DNA from: Hevea brasiliensis
Taxonomy: Eukaryota > Streptophyta > Magnoliopsida > Malpighiales > Euphorbiaceae
Assembly (NCBI RefSeq): GCF_030052815.1
Contig: NC_079498.1
Location: forward strand, 76,308,992 to 76,372,991
DNA: 64,000 bases
Direction: 5' to 3'
Part shown: positions 1 through 12,077 of the stretch, in pieces
Numbering within the stretch: the first letter of the stretch is position 1
How the letters are laid out: each line of letters opens with the position of its first letter
The notes under the pieces: model-generated
Database searches by the model: none
What the model saw: the letters and a program-made list of their open reading frames with translations, nothing else
Told to the model about the DNA's origin: nothing
Program-made: the position numbers and the translations under genes

Positions 1-710
1 ATTGATTTTTTTTTTTCTTTTTTTTTTTCGTTATGTTTATAATTTTTGCAAATAAGTACTTTCTTTGAAACTAAAAGTTGAATCCGTCACAACATTATAT
101 TTCCATATAATAATAATAATAATAATAATAATATCAAATTAAGAAAAATATCAACAATTATCCTGAGATGCAAATTAGATAATAGAACATTTGAATTGGT
201 TAATATATATATGGAAAGTATTCTTCGTTCGGTGATAATTTTTAGTTATGTTTCAATTTCATGATCTTTTTATAAATTTAATTTGATAATTATCTTCTTG
301 TAATATCAATTAATTAAATAAAGAAACACAACTAAGCCTTAATCAAATAAAGTAACACGTTACACAAAATTATAACTGAGTGGAAATACAATTCCATAAG
401 ATTGTTAACATGTATAAATTTAAGGCGATTGCTAAAATTGAAGGAGGATGTATCTAAAAATTATAAAAGAAAATGGCGAGAATCTGAACTTGTGATCATT
501 TGAGTAATTATTGATTACAAATTTGAGTTAGAACTCTATTAGTGGCATTGCAACAAAGTCAAGGACTTGCTAAGAGTTTAAGTCAACCCCTTGGCACAAT
601 ACGCATATGGGCTTGCAAAGTAATAGGCTGTTGTATCTATTATACATTGGCCATGCCTGCAAGTTATTCTACCTCAAGTAGCGCAGCAAACCAAAGTCGA
701 AAATCTTTGA
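1..710. other. AT-rich DNA with no recognisable gene
   Basis: Nothing coding is supported here. A poly-T run lies near 7-29 and a (TAA)n microsatellite of about eight units near 108-132. A 63-codon open frame at 542-733 has no recognisable domain and reads into the next element. This may be the oldest host sequence in the window. Confidence 0.6.
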
Positions 711-1399
711 CACTACCAAAAAATAAAAAATAGAAAAAATAACAACCAAATGAATCAATTAAAATCGATTGCTAATTAATTTAGTAATCAATTCATTATG
801 TTGCAATGAGGCTGATTGCAAATAATAATTGGCAACTAAATAGGTTACAAATAGCAACCGACAATCAAATTAATTGCTAAATTAATTAAATTTAAAAAAT
901 AAAATTTTTGGTAAAAAACTATCTAGCAGCAAACAATTTAGCAACTAAAATCGGTTATTAATAACAACCAAAACATAATAAGTTGTAAAAAATTTAGTAT
1001 CTTTAATTTTGTAATTTTGTAACTATTTTATAAATCAGTTGCTATTTGCAACTATTTTAGCAACCGAAAAATGAGTTTCAAATTTTTAAAAAACTTAAAT
1101 ATCCAAATAATAAATAAAAATTCAAATAAATAATTTTTCAAAAAATTACTAAAATAATAAATTATTAAAAAAATTAGTACTAAAAAATTAATATAAAAAT
1201 ATTATAAAAAATTACAAATAATAACTATTATAAAAATTATTAACAAAAATTAAATATAAAAAGATATTTATAAGACAAATTACTAAAAAAATTACCATAT
1301 ATATATATTAGAACAAAAAAAATTACTAAAAATTAATACTACAAATAATTTACTGATAAAAATATATTTGTACAAAAAATTTTATCTTATGCCAATGAA

Positions 1400-1720
1400 A
1401 AATAAATTAAATAAAATGAGAAAGAAAAAGATGATAAAGAAGAAAAAAGATAATAAAGAAAGAGATGATGAAGAAAATAGATTAGAAATAAAAAGATGAT
1501 TAAAAAGAAAATAGATGAGAAAGAAAAAGTGACGAAGAAGAAAAAATATGAGAAAGAAAAAGAAGAAGAAAAAAATAGATGAGAAAAAAATGATGAAAAA
1601 GAAAAAGATGATAAACAAAATATATGAGAATAAAAAAAATGATAAAAAAATTGAGAAAAAAGAGATGAAAGAAGGAAAAAAAAAGTGTAATGAGGAAGAA
1701 AATGAGTAATAGAGAAAAAA
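1400..1720. repeat. Purine-rich low-complexity tract
   Basis: The plus strand here is almost only A and G with scattered T, built from imperfect GAAAAAGATGA-type units. On the minus strand it makes a long open frame rich in F, S, I and L, which is a composition artefact. It lies inside the CACTA-like segment. Confidence 0.75.
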
Positions 1721-1794
1721 AATAAGTAGTGGTTTATTTAAGCGAATTGGCAATCGATTTAGCAACTGATTGTCGGTTATTAATTTCTTTTAAA

Positions 1795-2530
1795 AATTGG
1801 GTGAGAATTTTTGAAGAAAAAATTTTGCAATCAATTTACTATTGATTGTAAAAATCGGTTACTATTAGCAACTGATTCCTAAATCGATTGCAAACCAAAA
1901 TGAAAAAAAAAATGGGCGAGAATTTTTTAGAGGGAAAAATTAGTTAAAAAAATCAGTTGCTATTAGCAACCGATTCAAAAATTAGTTGCAAATCAAAATA
2001 GAAAAAAACAATTTAAAATAATTAAAATAAGTTACTATTAGCAACTGATTCCTAAATCGATTGCAAACCAAAATGAAAAAAAAATGGACGAGAAGTTTTT
2101 AGAGGGAAAAATTAGTTAAAAAAATCAGTTGCTATTAGCAACCGATTCAAAAATTAGTTGCAAATCAAAATAGAAAAAAATAAAAAAATGTGTGGGAATT
2201 GTTGGGGGGAAAAATCAATTGCTAATAGTAACTTATTTTAATTATTTTAAAAATCGATTACTGCTAGCAACCGATTCTTAAAATTGATTGCAAATCAAAA
2301 AAGGAAAACAAAAAATTGGACGAAAATTTTTTGAGGGAAAAAATCAGTTATAAAAATTGGTTGCTATTGGTAACCAATTCGAAAATCGGTTGCAAATAAA
2401 AAGAAAAAGTAGTAAACAAAAAATTGGGCAAGAATTTTTAAAGAGAAAAATTTAGCAATCGATTTGTAATTAATTGCAAAAATCAGTTGTTATTAGCAAC
2501 CAACAAGGAATTGGTTATAAATAACAACTA
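1795..2530 (+). repeat. Degenerate tandem array, six units of about 106-173 bp
   Basis: Six units each contain a core like GGGCGAGAATTTTTTAGAGG followed by AAAA, then the GCAACCGATT / AATCGGTTGC motifs. Cores begin near 1795, 1910, 2083, 2191, 2315 and 2421. Two units are nearly identical with an offset of 173 bp (1859-1994 and 2032-2168), so at least one duplication is recent. The array is part of the subterminal repeat region of the CACTA-like segment. Confidence 0.75.
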
Positions 2531-2766
2531 ATTTTAGAAACCAATTTTTGCAACTGATTTGCAACTGATTGTGAATCAGTTGCAAACTTTGGAGCCAATT
2601 AAAATAATTCATTAATTTAATAATCGATTTTCTAAAATGATTTATGCTAGTAACAGATTTTAGTAACAAATTTCTTAATCAGTTGTTAATAGTATATTTA
2701 AAGTTTTTCTAATATCGATTAGTAACTGATTTAGTAACCAAATATAAATCAGCTGCTATTAGCAAT

Positions 2767-3943
2767 TGTTGGACTTAGGAGTCCTAATCTATGTTTTGAT
2801 CATAATAAACAATTAGTGTGCTACTAATCTACCTTATAAGTGTTTGTGTTAAAATTATAAGTCCAAAGTTTAAAATTATGAAATTACTTCAAATTAAGAT
2901 TGAAAGAGAGCAAGAAATTGACATAAAGATTAAGGAGACACTACTATGTAAATTTTTAATTTTGTGAATCTCAATTAATTAATTGTGTTGGCTCAAGTCT
3001 AGGTATTTCCAAAATTCTTAGTGTTTATGTTTTTACCTATTTCTTGACCAAGGGGGAGCAAAATAAAATTTTCACTTTTGAGAAATGTAAACTTAATTTT
3101 TGAAAATATTTTTAATGAAAAATTTATTGAATTAGCTTTCTGATAGTTCAAATGGATCAAAATTCCGATTTTGGGATAGAGAGTTATGCATTTTCTAAAC
3201 TTTTGTGTTTTTCTATCCAGTGGGGACTTTAGCAGCCGAAGTCAGGGACTTTGGCAACCGAAGTTAAGTTTTCAAACATAAGTTTTTGGCACCTCCACTT
3301 TTGATAGCTAAAGAGACTTTGGCAACTAAACCTAGGTTTTTGTAACTAGATAAAATGTGGTTTTAAGCAGTTGAATGGATATATTTGCATTTAATGCACC
3401 CCAATGGTGATTTTCTCACCAAAACTATAAATGGAGACCATTTATCACTGGAGAGAAGTTACAACAATTGATTTTTTGAGAATTTATTGTGTTCTAAATC
3501 TTCTCCTTCCTTCTCTCTCTAGAACTTGAGCTTTCATAATTAATTCTTAAGAGCTTATTTGTTTGAGCTATAGTTTTTTTAGTTCAGAGAGCGAGTTTAA
3601 AGTTATTGAGACTATTTATTATAACTTGAGTATGTTAGAGCATTAAATTGCTCTTGTGAGAAAAGAGAATTATAAAAGAGTAACGGTTTGCTCTTATAGT
3701 TTTGTAAGGGGTTTATTTTTCATCCAAAGAAGAATTATAATGCAGTTAACTCTCAAGAAGGGCCTTGAGGAGAGGACGTAGGCTTGGAATAGCTGAATCT
3801 CTATAAATCCTTGTGTCTACCATCATTCTTTTCTCTTCCTTGTTCTTATTTTCTATTAAATTTTCTTAGCTTCGAAAAGTTTTAATTAATACCCAATTCA
3901 ACCCCCCCCCCCCCACCCTCTTGGGTTGCTATATGGGACAACA
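2767..3943 (+). repeat. Cop1 5' LTR
   Basis: The LTR starts TGTTGGACTTAG and ends GGGACAACA, giving the short inverted ends TGTTG...CAACA. It is 1,177 bp and is followed after two bases by a primer binding site, which fixes the right edge. It contains a TATA box and a 13-base C run (3902-3914) close to its end. The 3' LTR is not in the window. Confidence 0.85.
3426..3433 (+). promoter_or_regulatory. TATA box of Cop1 LTR
   Basis: TATAAATG lies about 520 bp before the LTR end, as expected for the LTR promoter. Transcription would start roughly 30 bp downstream. This is a motif-only call. Confidence 0.5.
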
Positions 3944-3945
3944 AA

Positions 3946-3957
3946 TGGTATCAAAGC
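3946..3957 (+). other. Cop1 primer binding site (initiator tRNA-Met)
   Basis: TGGTATCAAAGC differs at one base from the usual plant TGGTATCAGAGC, which pairs with the 3' end of initiator tRNA-Met to prime minus-strand DNA synthesis. It sits two bases after the LTR. Confidence 0.85.
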
Positions 3958-3989
3958 TAGTCTCTATTCAACAAAGATTTAATCATCTT

Positions 3990-5925
3990 GGGGCAAAGAT
4001 CAATTGCAACCCTCAATGCTCAAGAAGGCCAATCGGTCGTAAGACCTCCATTATTTGATGGTAATAGCTTCCTTTATTAGAAATATAAGATATATTACTT
4101 CCTTAAATCAGAAGGAGTAGATTTGTGGGATGTTATTGAGAGTAGACCATTCACCCCAACCAAAATAGTAGAAGGTGTACATGAAGCAAAACCAAAGGGT
4201 GAATGGAGTGAGCAAGAGAAGAGAAGAGAAGAGTTGCTCTAAATGATAAAGCTATTTATGTTTTATTTTGTGCTCTAAATAGAAGTGACTATAAAAAAGT
4301 GTGTATGAAGTTTACCGCAACGGAGATTTGGGATGCCTTGATAATTACTCATAGGGCATTAGTCAAGTAAAGGAGAATAAGATGGATTCCCTAATCTATC
4401 AATATGAGTTATTCAAGATGAAATTGGATGAAACTATAAATCAAATCTATGATAGATTTGTAGAGATCATTGGAGGAATCAAATCCTTTGGGATGACGTT
4501 CACAATTGAAGAACTAGTAAAGAAGATTCTAAGAAGTCTTCTTAAGGAGTGGCTACCTAAAGTAACCTCACTTAAGGATTTTAAAGATTTGAGCAAGGTA
4601 CAAATTGATGAACCTTTGGGAAACCTCATTGATTATGAGATGACTCTTAAAAGAGAGTAAGTGGAGGAATCAAGCAAGGCCAAGAAAAACATAGCTTTTA
4701 AGGTATCTTTCGAAAACTCAAGTGATGAAGATGAAGAGTATGATGAGGAAAAGTTATTTCTAGTAATAAGGAGAATAAGGAAGATGCTCTTCCAAAATAA
4801 GTAGTTCATTCCAAAGAGAAACTTCAAGAAGGATAAGGGTGAGAGTAGCAAGAGGGATCCTCCCATATGTTATGAATGCAACAAGTTGGGTCACATTAGA
4901 ACGGATTGTCCCAAGTTAAAGAAGCCCTCCAAAAAGTTCAAGAAAAAGGCACTTAAAGCAATATGGAATAAATCAAGTGACTACGAAGATGAGGACATTG
5001 GTGATGAAGTTACCAAAATGTTCTTCATAGCAATGGAGGAAAGCTCTAATGAGGTAAGTGTAAGTGATGATATTGTTGAATTTTCTTATGATGAACTTGT
5101 TAATGCTCTTAAAGTCATGAATTATGAACTTGAGTTGAGTCGTAAGAAAAACAAACTTTTGAAAAAGGAACTAGTTAGTTTAAGGAAGGAGAATGAGACC
5201 TCATCTAAGGATGATAGACCTTTAGATAATAATATGCAAAAATCCTTAGATGAGCTCTCTTTAGAAAATGAGAAGTTGAGAAATGAAATTGTTGGGTTAA
5301 AAACTTTAGTTTCTAATTTGCTAAAGAAAATGACAAACTTGATGCAATTTTGGACTCTCGAAGGTCTCCTAGCATCAAGTGTGGACTTGGCTGTAACAAA
5401 TTTGCCCAAACATCTCCTTTTAAGATCATATTTGTTAAAGCAACTAGTTTTAGTAAGCCTAGTCTCCAAGAGTCTAGCCCAAAGGTGTCTAATCCTTAAA
5501 GACAAGAGCCAAAGACACCTAGTGGCAATGAACTTAGAAAGACTTCATATCATCAACATGTCCCTAGACAAAATGTTAATAGGATATATACATCTAGGAG
5601 ATTTGCATCTAGGCCAAACTCCTGCAGGGGACATGATACTAGGCCTCATAACCATCATCATACACATAATGCTTAATGTTTACATGCATATGTTAGACAT
5701 AAAAATAATGGTCACATGAGACCATATGCACACTCTCATGCATATAGACTAAGAACAAGAAGGTTCAATGGTCATTGTCACTATTGTGGCAAGTTTGGTC
5801 ACACCAACTATAGGTGTACTATTAGGAAGGTCCATCTTGGATATGGTAGAATGTTTGATCTTAATAATGATGGAACTACTAACCACCAAGGACCCAAGTA
5901 CATTTGGGTACCTAAAGTAAATTGA
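3990..5925 (+). pseudogene. gag: Cop1 gag (capsid/nucleocapsid), broken
   Basis: Gag forms the particle that packages element RNA. The 5' part (about 3990-4380) shows an N-terminal gag pattern (PPLFDGNSF then Y.K near 4050) but is cut by stops and a frameshift. The frame recovers at 4382-4657 (YELFKMKLDETI, typical of copia UBN2-type gag). A first zinc knuckle, CYECNKLGHIRTDC, is at 4868-4909. A charged, coiled-coil-like stretch follows (about 5070-5300). A second knuckle, CHYCGKFGHTNYRC, is at 5776-5817, and the segment ends with IWVPKV, a usual gag-to-protease border in this group. Several frames are needed, so no functional product is expected. Confidence 0.85.
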
Positions 5926-5939
5926 ATTATTTTGTGTAG

Positions 5940-6120
5940 GTATGCTTAAAATCCTCAAAGCTTGAAAGCAAGAGGTACTTGGATAGTGGATGTTCAAGAC
6001 ACATGATCGAAAATACCAACCTCTTCCTTTCACTTGAAAATAAGGATGGAGGTGGGCAAGTGACCTTTGGCAGCAATGGTAAAGGTAAAATTGTGGGGAT
6101 AGGAAAGATTAATAAAAAAA
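5940..6120 (+). pseudogene. Cop1 aspartic protease, broken
   Basis: The retropepsin-type active site appears as LDSGCSRHM, with the catalytic D-S-G at 5982-5990, followed by a glycine-rich stretch (QVTFGSNGKGKIVGIGKI). The normal role is to cut the gag-pol polyprotein. A run of A residues near 6113-6122 shifts the frame just after the domain start. The protein would continue into the gag-pre-integrase region. Confidence 0.75.
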
Positions 6121-6129
6121 AACTCTCAT

Positions 6130-6960
6130 ATCCTTGACAAAGTTCTTTTAGTTAATGGTTTGAAGCATAACTTACTAAGTGTTAGTCAATTATGTGATAA
6201 GGGTTGTAGAGTTATATTTGAGTTAAAATCTTGCTTTGTTTATAAGATTTGTGATAATTAAATGTTGTTTGTTGGTGAAAGGTTTGAAAATATTTATGCT
6301 ATTGATTTGCATGCTTTGTCTAACAAAGATGTCAAGTGTTTTGTATCTAGTAGTTATGAATTTTGGACTTGGCATAGAAGGCTTAAACATGCCAGCATGG
6401 ATCTTTTTGTAAACTTGAACAAGGATGAGCTAGTTGATGGGCTTCCAAAGATCAAGTTTCAAAAGTATAAGATGTGTGATGCATGCCAAATGGGTCAGCA
6501 AGTCAAGAGTTCTTTTAAATCAATTCATAAGATATCTACTTCTAGACCCCTTTAATTGTTGCATATGGATTTGTTTGGTCCTACTAGAGTAGCTAACTTA
6601 GGTGGTGCATACTATGCCTTTGTGATTGTTGATGACTACTCTAGGTATACTTGGGTTGCATTCTTTGCTCATAAGGATGAATGTTTTGATGTTTATGAAA
6701 GATTCTCAAAAAAGGTTCAAAATGAAAAAGTTTTTAAATTTCTTTTATTAAGAGTGATCATGGTAGGGAATTTGAAAATGAGAGATTTGAAAAATTTTGT
6801 GACTCACTAGGGATAGTCACAATTTTTCTTCTCTTAGGACTCTATAAAAAAATGGCATTGTTGAAAAAAAAATAAAACTCTTTTAGACATGGGGAGGACT
6901 ATGTTAAATGAATTTAATTTGCCTACTTATTTTTTGGCGAAAGCCATTAATATGGCTTAT
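6130..6960 (+). pseudogene. Cop1 integrase, N-terminal and core fragment
   Basis: Integrase joins element cDNA to host DNA. The gag-pre-integrase/zinc-binding region lies at 6262-6555, with H and C ligands in WHRRLKHAS and CDACQMGQQ. It ends at an in-frame TAA (6553-6555) where the parent would read through. The core begins at 6556 with LHMDLFGP (first catalytic Asp) and VDDYSRYTW. After about 6780 the frame changes repeatedly, but a decayed NGIVERKN region (catalytic Glu area) and a LLDMGRTML-like segment can be followed to about 6940. The domain ends at the Cop2 insertion at 6960/6961. Confidence 0.8.
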
Positions 6961-9040
6961 TGAAGGAGTGGAAGCGTGATTATTGGACATTAGAACCTTG
7001 AATTTCAAAAATTATTTCTAAGGTTGCATGCACCATACCAAGTTTCTTATGAACCTAATCAATTTTCAATGTCCAATTGCATACCAAAACATATTTTAGC
7101 ATGCATTAAAATTTTATTTGCCATTAAAGATTATGAATTAACATTTAATTCAATCAAACCCTAACTAAAAGAGAGATTTTAGATACTAACCTGTTGATGC
7201 ACAATTGATGCAATCTTAGGATGCTCTTAGGACCTCAAATATTGTCCCTCTAGCTTGTTCACCACAAGTACACCAAGAAGCAACCATGGCAGCACCAAAC
7301 TTTGCCTCTCAAGCTTTGCTAACCACTTGAAGATGGGGTTTAGTGCTTTAGTGAAGGTTAATGGATATTTAGGACACTAGAAACCTTTTCTAGCAATTCT
7401 AACTCAAAGAAAACAAGGGTTTTTTCTTTGAATCAAGTGAGAAAAGAGGAGAGGAGATGGTCACTCCATGTTGCCATCCAACATTAGAGAGAAAAGAGAG
7501 GTGGGCCGATTTTTCTTTATAAGCTCCCTTGCCACATGTCACCACAAGATCTCATGTTCTTATTATTTGATTTAATCCTATGAAGCCATGTGTCAAGCTC
7601 CATTTAAATCATAACATGTGGTCTTCCATCATAGAAAGACAAGTGGCAAGATTATATGGTGCCATGTGTCACCATTTCATGGTGCCACATGTCACCATGT
7701 GAAAAGACCAATTTGCCCTCACTCTTTAATTTGAGTTCTCAACCCAAAATTATAATTTCTCTTCTTTAAATCAATTTATATCAAATATAAATTAATTAAT
7801 TAATTAATTTCCATTAATTAATTTCTCATAATTAAATTCATATTTAATCAAATTAAATATAAATTTAATTTATATTATACATTCAATAACATAGATTTGG
7901 TTTCAAGTCATGCTAGGGATTTTGCAATCTTATTGCAAATCAAACCTCTTTAATTAATTAAGTAAACTCTTTAATTAATCAATTAAATCACATTTTAAAT
8001 GGTGATTAGCTTGTGTAGATGCGTGACTTACTAGGCTCATTACTCATTAGCAATGAGAAATGATATTAACTCTTAATATCATTAGAACTCTTTCTTACCG
8101 TAAATGATTTCTCTAAATCATTTCAGGCATCTCATAGACCATGGTTGACACCTAGCATAGTATGCCATGGCCACCCAATTAGTAATAAGGAATACCTTAA
8201 ATGAACCTTTGATCATACATTACCATGCACTAGAATCTCTCTGTTACAAAATCCCAATTCGAGCTGGAGTCATGGTTAATGTGAAACCCCATTTGCTATG
8301 AACATTATGTTCTCTTTTAATTCTAGTTCTTGATTAATTAGATTTTTTTATCAAATGCTCTTTTCTGACTAAATCTGTCTGTCCTAGCCAGGAACTTGAA
8401 ATATCAAGAACAATTAAATGAACATAGGATTTTATCCCTATTTACTTAGGGTAATGGATTCCATCTTGATCAACGCCTATCTCCATTTATAACTAGTAGG
8501 AGCCAACACATGCCCATATACCTATACATAGTACAAGTATGAAAGCAGTATCAAACTCAAACTACCTATATACAAGATAACTGTGTTATCTCAGGTCTAA
8601 AGATTATATGCACTGATATGATATATGACAATGCATTGACAAGAGTAAACTCCATGTGCTTGTCATATGCGTAACTGGTTCGGCCTACTTATCATGTATA
8701 AGTGCATATCATGTTTATTATATGGCATGAGACTCACCACTCCATCTTATTTATATCTCATACAAATACCTTAGGAACAAACATGATTACAATCTTTCTA
8801 GATAAGTCATGTTCTTTGTGAAGTATCCTCGATTGTGAACCAATTTATGATACTTTGTGCTAGAAACACTGTCACTTATATTCTTAACAACTTAAGAATA
8901 TAATTTCTAACAAAATATCAATGGATCTTTTCTATTAAACATAAATATATTATGTAAACGGAAAAGTGAAATTGCCTTTTATTAATAAAATATGTATAAG
9001 ATACATACAAAATGATATGCTCTAGGGCATATTACTAACA
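6961..9040 (-). repeat. Cop2 3' LTR (2,080 bp)
   Basis: On the minus strand the LTR runs from TGTTAGTAATATGCCC (at 9040) to CACTCCTTCA (at 6961). The start is fixed by the polypurine tract next to it. The whole sequence aligns in inverted orientation with the solo LTR at 9695-22901, start to end. A TATAAAG box lies at about 7515-7522 on the minus strand. Confidence 0.88.
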
Positions 9041-9050
9041 ATCTCCCACT
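9041..9050 (-). other. Cop2 polypurine tract
   Basis: On the minus strand AGTGGGAGAT directly precedes the LTR start TGTTAG. This is the primer for plus-strand DNA synthesis and fixes the LTR edge and the element's orientation. Confidence 0.8.
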
Positions 9051-9099
9051 AGCACTTGAGCCATTCATTACAATATCTTAGACCCATCTTCTTAAGATG

Positions 9100-9694
9100 T
9101 CAGTTTAACTGAATTTGTGACATAGGCTTTGTGAATGGATCAACTAGATTTTCAGCTGATGCTATTTTCTGCATGGCTACATCACTTCGCCCAACTATCT
9201 CTCTAATAATGTGATAGCGCCTTTCTATGTGTTTGGATTTCTGGTGAGACCGGAGTTTCTTAGCCTGTATGACCGCTCCATTGTTGTCACAGTAGAGAGG
9301 AACTGCTGACTCAATGGAAGGAACTACTGCAAGTTCTGTCATGAACTTCTTTATCCAAATAGCCTGTTTTGTAGTATCTGATGCAGTAATGTACTCGGCC
9401 TCTATAGTGGAATCAGCAGTCATACTCTATTTGGAACACTTCTAACTGACTGCACCTCCATTACAAATGAACACAAACCCAGAGGTAGACTTTCTATCAT
9501 TAATACCTGATTGAAAATCAGAATCAGTATGACCATCCAATTGCAAGTCACCACCTCCATAAATCAAGAATAAATTCTTAGTTCTTCTCAAGTACTTAAG
9601 GATATTCTTGATAGCTATCCAGTGTTCCAAACTTAGATTGGATTGAAACCTGCTAGTCAAACTAATAACATATGTGATATCCGGCCTAGTACAC
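9100..9694 (-). pseudogene. Cop2 RNase H domain and end of RT, broken
   Basis: RNase H removes the RNA strand during reverse transcription. Read from 9694: TRPDITYV, the conserved RT tail, then DGHTDSDFQSG, RKSTSGFVF, EAEYITASD, LYCDNN and VDPFTKPM, the standard copia RNase H series with its acidic residues. Stops occur near 9439-9441 and 9427-9429, between GGAVS and MTADSTIEAEY, so the domain is split into two open pieces. The upstream RT lies at 22907 and beyond, across the inserted block. Confidence 0.88.
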
Positions 9695-11543
9695 TATTAG
9701 TAGTATGCCCTAGAGCATATCATTTAGTATGTATCTTGTACATGTTTTTATTAATAAAAGACATTTCCTCTTTTCCATTTACATAATATATTTATGTGTA
9801 ATAGAAAAGGTCCATTGATATTTTATTAGAAATTCTATTATTCAGTTGTTAAGAATATGAGTGACAGTATCTCTAGCACAAAGTATTATAAATAGGTTCA
9901 CAATCGAGGATACTTCATAATAAGGACATGACTTATCCAAAAAGATTTTATTCATATTTGTTCCCAAGCTATTTATATGAGATATAAATAAGATGGAAAG
10001 GTGAGTCTCATGCTATATGACAAACATGATAGGCACTTATACATGATAAGTAGGTCGAACCAGTGACACTTATGACAAGCACATGCAGTTTACTCTTATC
10101 AATGTATTGTCATAAATCATATCAGTGCATATAATCTTTAGACCTAAGATAGCATAGTTATCTTGTATATAGGTGGTTTGAGTTTGATACTGCTTTCATA
10201 CTTGTACTGTGTATGGGTATATGGGCATGTGTTGGCTCCTACTAGTTATATATGGAGGTAGGTATTGATTAAGATGGAATCTGTTCCTCTAAGTAAATAG
10301 AGATAAAATCCTATGTTCATTTAATTGTTCTTGATGTTTCAAGTTCCTGACCAGTACAGATAGATTTATTTAGAAAAGAGTTTCTGATGAGAAAATCTTT
10401 TAATCAAGAACTGGATTTAAAAGAGAACATAATATTCATAGCAAATGGGGTTTGACATAAACTATGACTCCAGCTTAAATTGGGATTTTATAACAGAGAG
10501 ATTCTAGTGCGTGGTAACATATGATTATAGGTTCATTTAAGGTAAACCTTATTACTGATTGGGTGGCCATGGCATGCTATGCTAGGTGTTAACCATGGTC
10601 TATGAGGTGCATAAAATGATTTAGAGAAATCATTTATGCTAAGAAAGAGTTCTGATGATATTAAGAGTTGATATCATGTCTCATTACCAATTAGTGATGA
10701 GCCTAGTAAGTCACACACATACACAAGTAATTACCGAATTAAATATGATTTAATTAATTAATTAATTAAATAGGTTTGGTTTGCAATTAGATTGCAAAGT
10801 CCCTAGCATGGCTTGAAACCAAATCTAGATTATTGGATGAATAGTATAAGTTAAATTTATATTTAAAGTGTTTAAATATGAATTTAATTAATAAAGATTA
10901 TTAATGGATTTATATTTGATATAAATTGATTAGAAGAAGAGAAATTGTCACACCCTACCCCTCTGTAAGGAATGACATGATCCCGTAGTATACCTAATGA
11001 ATTATCAACTCCGTCTACTGATAACCCATTAAATACACTACAAGGGATTTTAAAAACTTTTCTTACTTCTTTCACAGTGGTGAGCACTATTTACAGGTGT
11101 TAAAAACTTTTGTGAACTGAAGTGATAGAACTAACACATTTGACTTATTTGGAATTTCTGTAAAAATTTTGATAGAGTGCCATCTGTATTTTGGATAAAA
11201 CAGTTCTTCAGAAAACCTGTAAAAAGCACTTCAATATTTTTCCCAATCTCAACTCCAATAAAATTCAATACAATATTTTTCTCAACTCAATCCACAACAA
11301 TTTTTCAGTATTTTCAAAGGATGAGATAAAAGAAATATAATACAAATTTTACAAGTCAAAATAACTCATAATTCACTTTACAACTTCAATGTACAATTTT
11401 AATTTACAACTGCTCAAATAATTTACATACATATTATTACATGCATACATCAGACCTATGTACATGGGTATACCTATAATATACCTGGAGCTGGTCTGAA
11501 AGTGTCTTCAAAGAAACTTACTCACTGCTCTATGCTCTTCTTA

Positions 11544-11590
11544 CCTGCGACAGCATACAAAGCTATCGCTGAGTGGTGAACTCAGTGGTG
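11544..11590 (-). other. Double-hairpin module, LTR A copy 1
   Basis: In the sense (minus) strand GCACCAC is followed by the stem CTGAGT...ACTCAG, then the stem CGATAGC...GCTGTCG, then CAGG. Both stems pair fully (one G-T pair). It lies about 600 bp before the LTR end. Confidence 0.7.
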
Positions 11591-11837
11591 CACAACTATA
11601 ATTTAAAACATAGTACAATATACATTGACAAAATTTACAGTAAATAATTTGGAAATCTGAATACTCATCAAATTCCAAAACTCAAAATATTCATTGCCAA
11701 TAATGTAAATCATTTGTATAAATGACTTTGATCACAAAATTCAATTTATCAAATCATGACTAACCATTTAAGTAATTCCAACAAAATCAATTATACATAA
11801 ACCATAATTGAAATCACAATTCTTTACCATTCAAAAG

Positions 11838-11970
11838 CCATTCTGTATCTCAAAAATCATTATGTATCTCAAAAATCAATCTTTATCTCAAAACCATGTT
11901 GTATCTCAAAAACCATGTCAGAGCTCAAAAACCATCTTTGTATCTAACAAATCATTCTTTATCTCACTAA
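11838..11970. repeat. Short tandem repeat, TATCTCAAAAACCAT type
   Basis: About seven imperfect units near 20 bp, built on TATCTCAAAAATCAT or TATCTCAAAAACCAT, occur in a row. The same array occurs in the other A LTR near 18895-19015 with small changes. Confidence 0.75.
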
Positions 11971-12007
11971 CTATGCAAGACTAATCCGATAGGGCCATCT
12001 TCGATGT

Positions 12008-12077
12008 GATTCTAACTCCCTATGGTCGGGGAGGTCGAATCAGATTCTAACTCCCTATGGTCGGGGAGGTCGAATCA
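12008..12077. repeat. 35-bp perfect tandem duplication
   Basis: Two adjacent 35-bp copies (12008-12042 and 12043-12077) begin GATTCTAACTCCC. The matching pair in the other A LTR (19058-19092 and 19093-19127) has two changes in its second copy. Confidence 0.85.

Larger units (their letters stand above)
711..2766 (+). mobile_element. CACTA-like DNA transposon terminus, 5' part only
   Basis: The segment begins CACTACCAAAAAAT, close to CACTA (En/Spm) termini such as CACTACAAGAAAA. It is then filled with more than 20 copies of short motifs in both orientations: GCAACCGATT or GCAACTGATT and the reverse complement AATCGGTTGC (for example near 854, 1062, 1868, 1969, 2041, 2141 and 2267). Dense direct and inverted subterminal repeats are typical of CACTA ends. 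No transposase is visible. The matching 3' end is not in view, presumably beyond the copia inserted at 2767. A Mutator-like or other repeat-rich origin is possible. Confidence 0.5.
2767..6960 (+). mobile_element. Cop1: Ty1/copia retrotransposon, 5' half
   Basis: The order is 5' LTR (2767-3943), primer binding site, gag with two CCHC knuckles separated by a coiled-coil-like region, protease, then integrase. A gag of this shape with a long LTR suggests the SIRE/Maximus branch, at moderate confidence. The element stops abruptly inside integrase at 6960, where the minus-strand copia Cop2 begins. Reverse transcriptase and RNase H are missing and should lie beyond the window if the rest survives. 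The left target-site candidate is GCAAT (2762-2766), but the partner is not visible. Confidence 0.85.

Noticed and set aside
542..733. Plus-strand 63-codon open frame, and a weak minus-strand resemblance to part of a protein kinase
   Set aside because: The frame crosses the CACTA-like terminus at 711 and has no motif. The kinase resemblance was only a few residues with stops.
1382..1765. Minus-strand 127-codon open frame rich in F, S, I and L
   Set aside because: It is the complement of a purine-rich low-complexity tract, with no domain and composition explained by the repeat.
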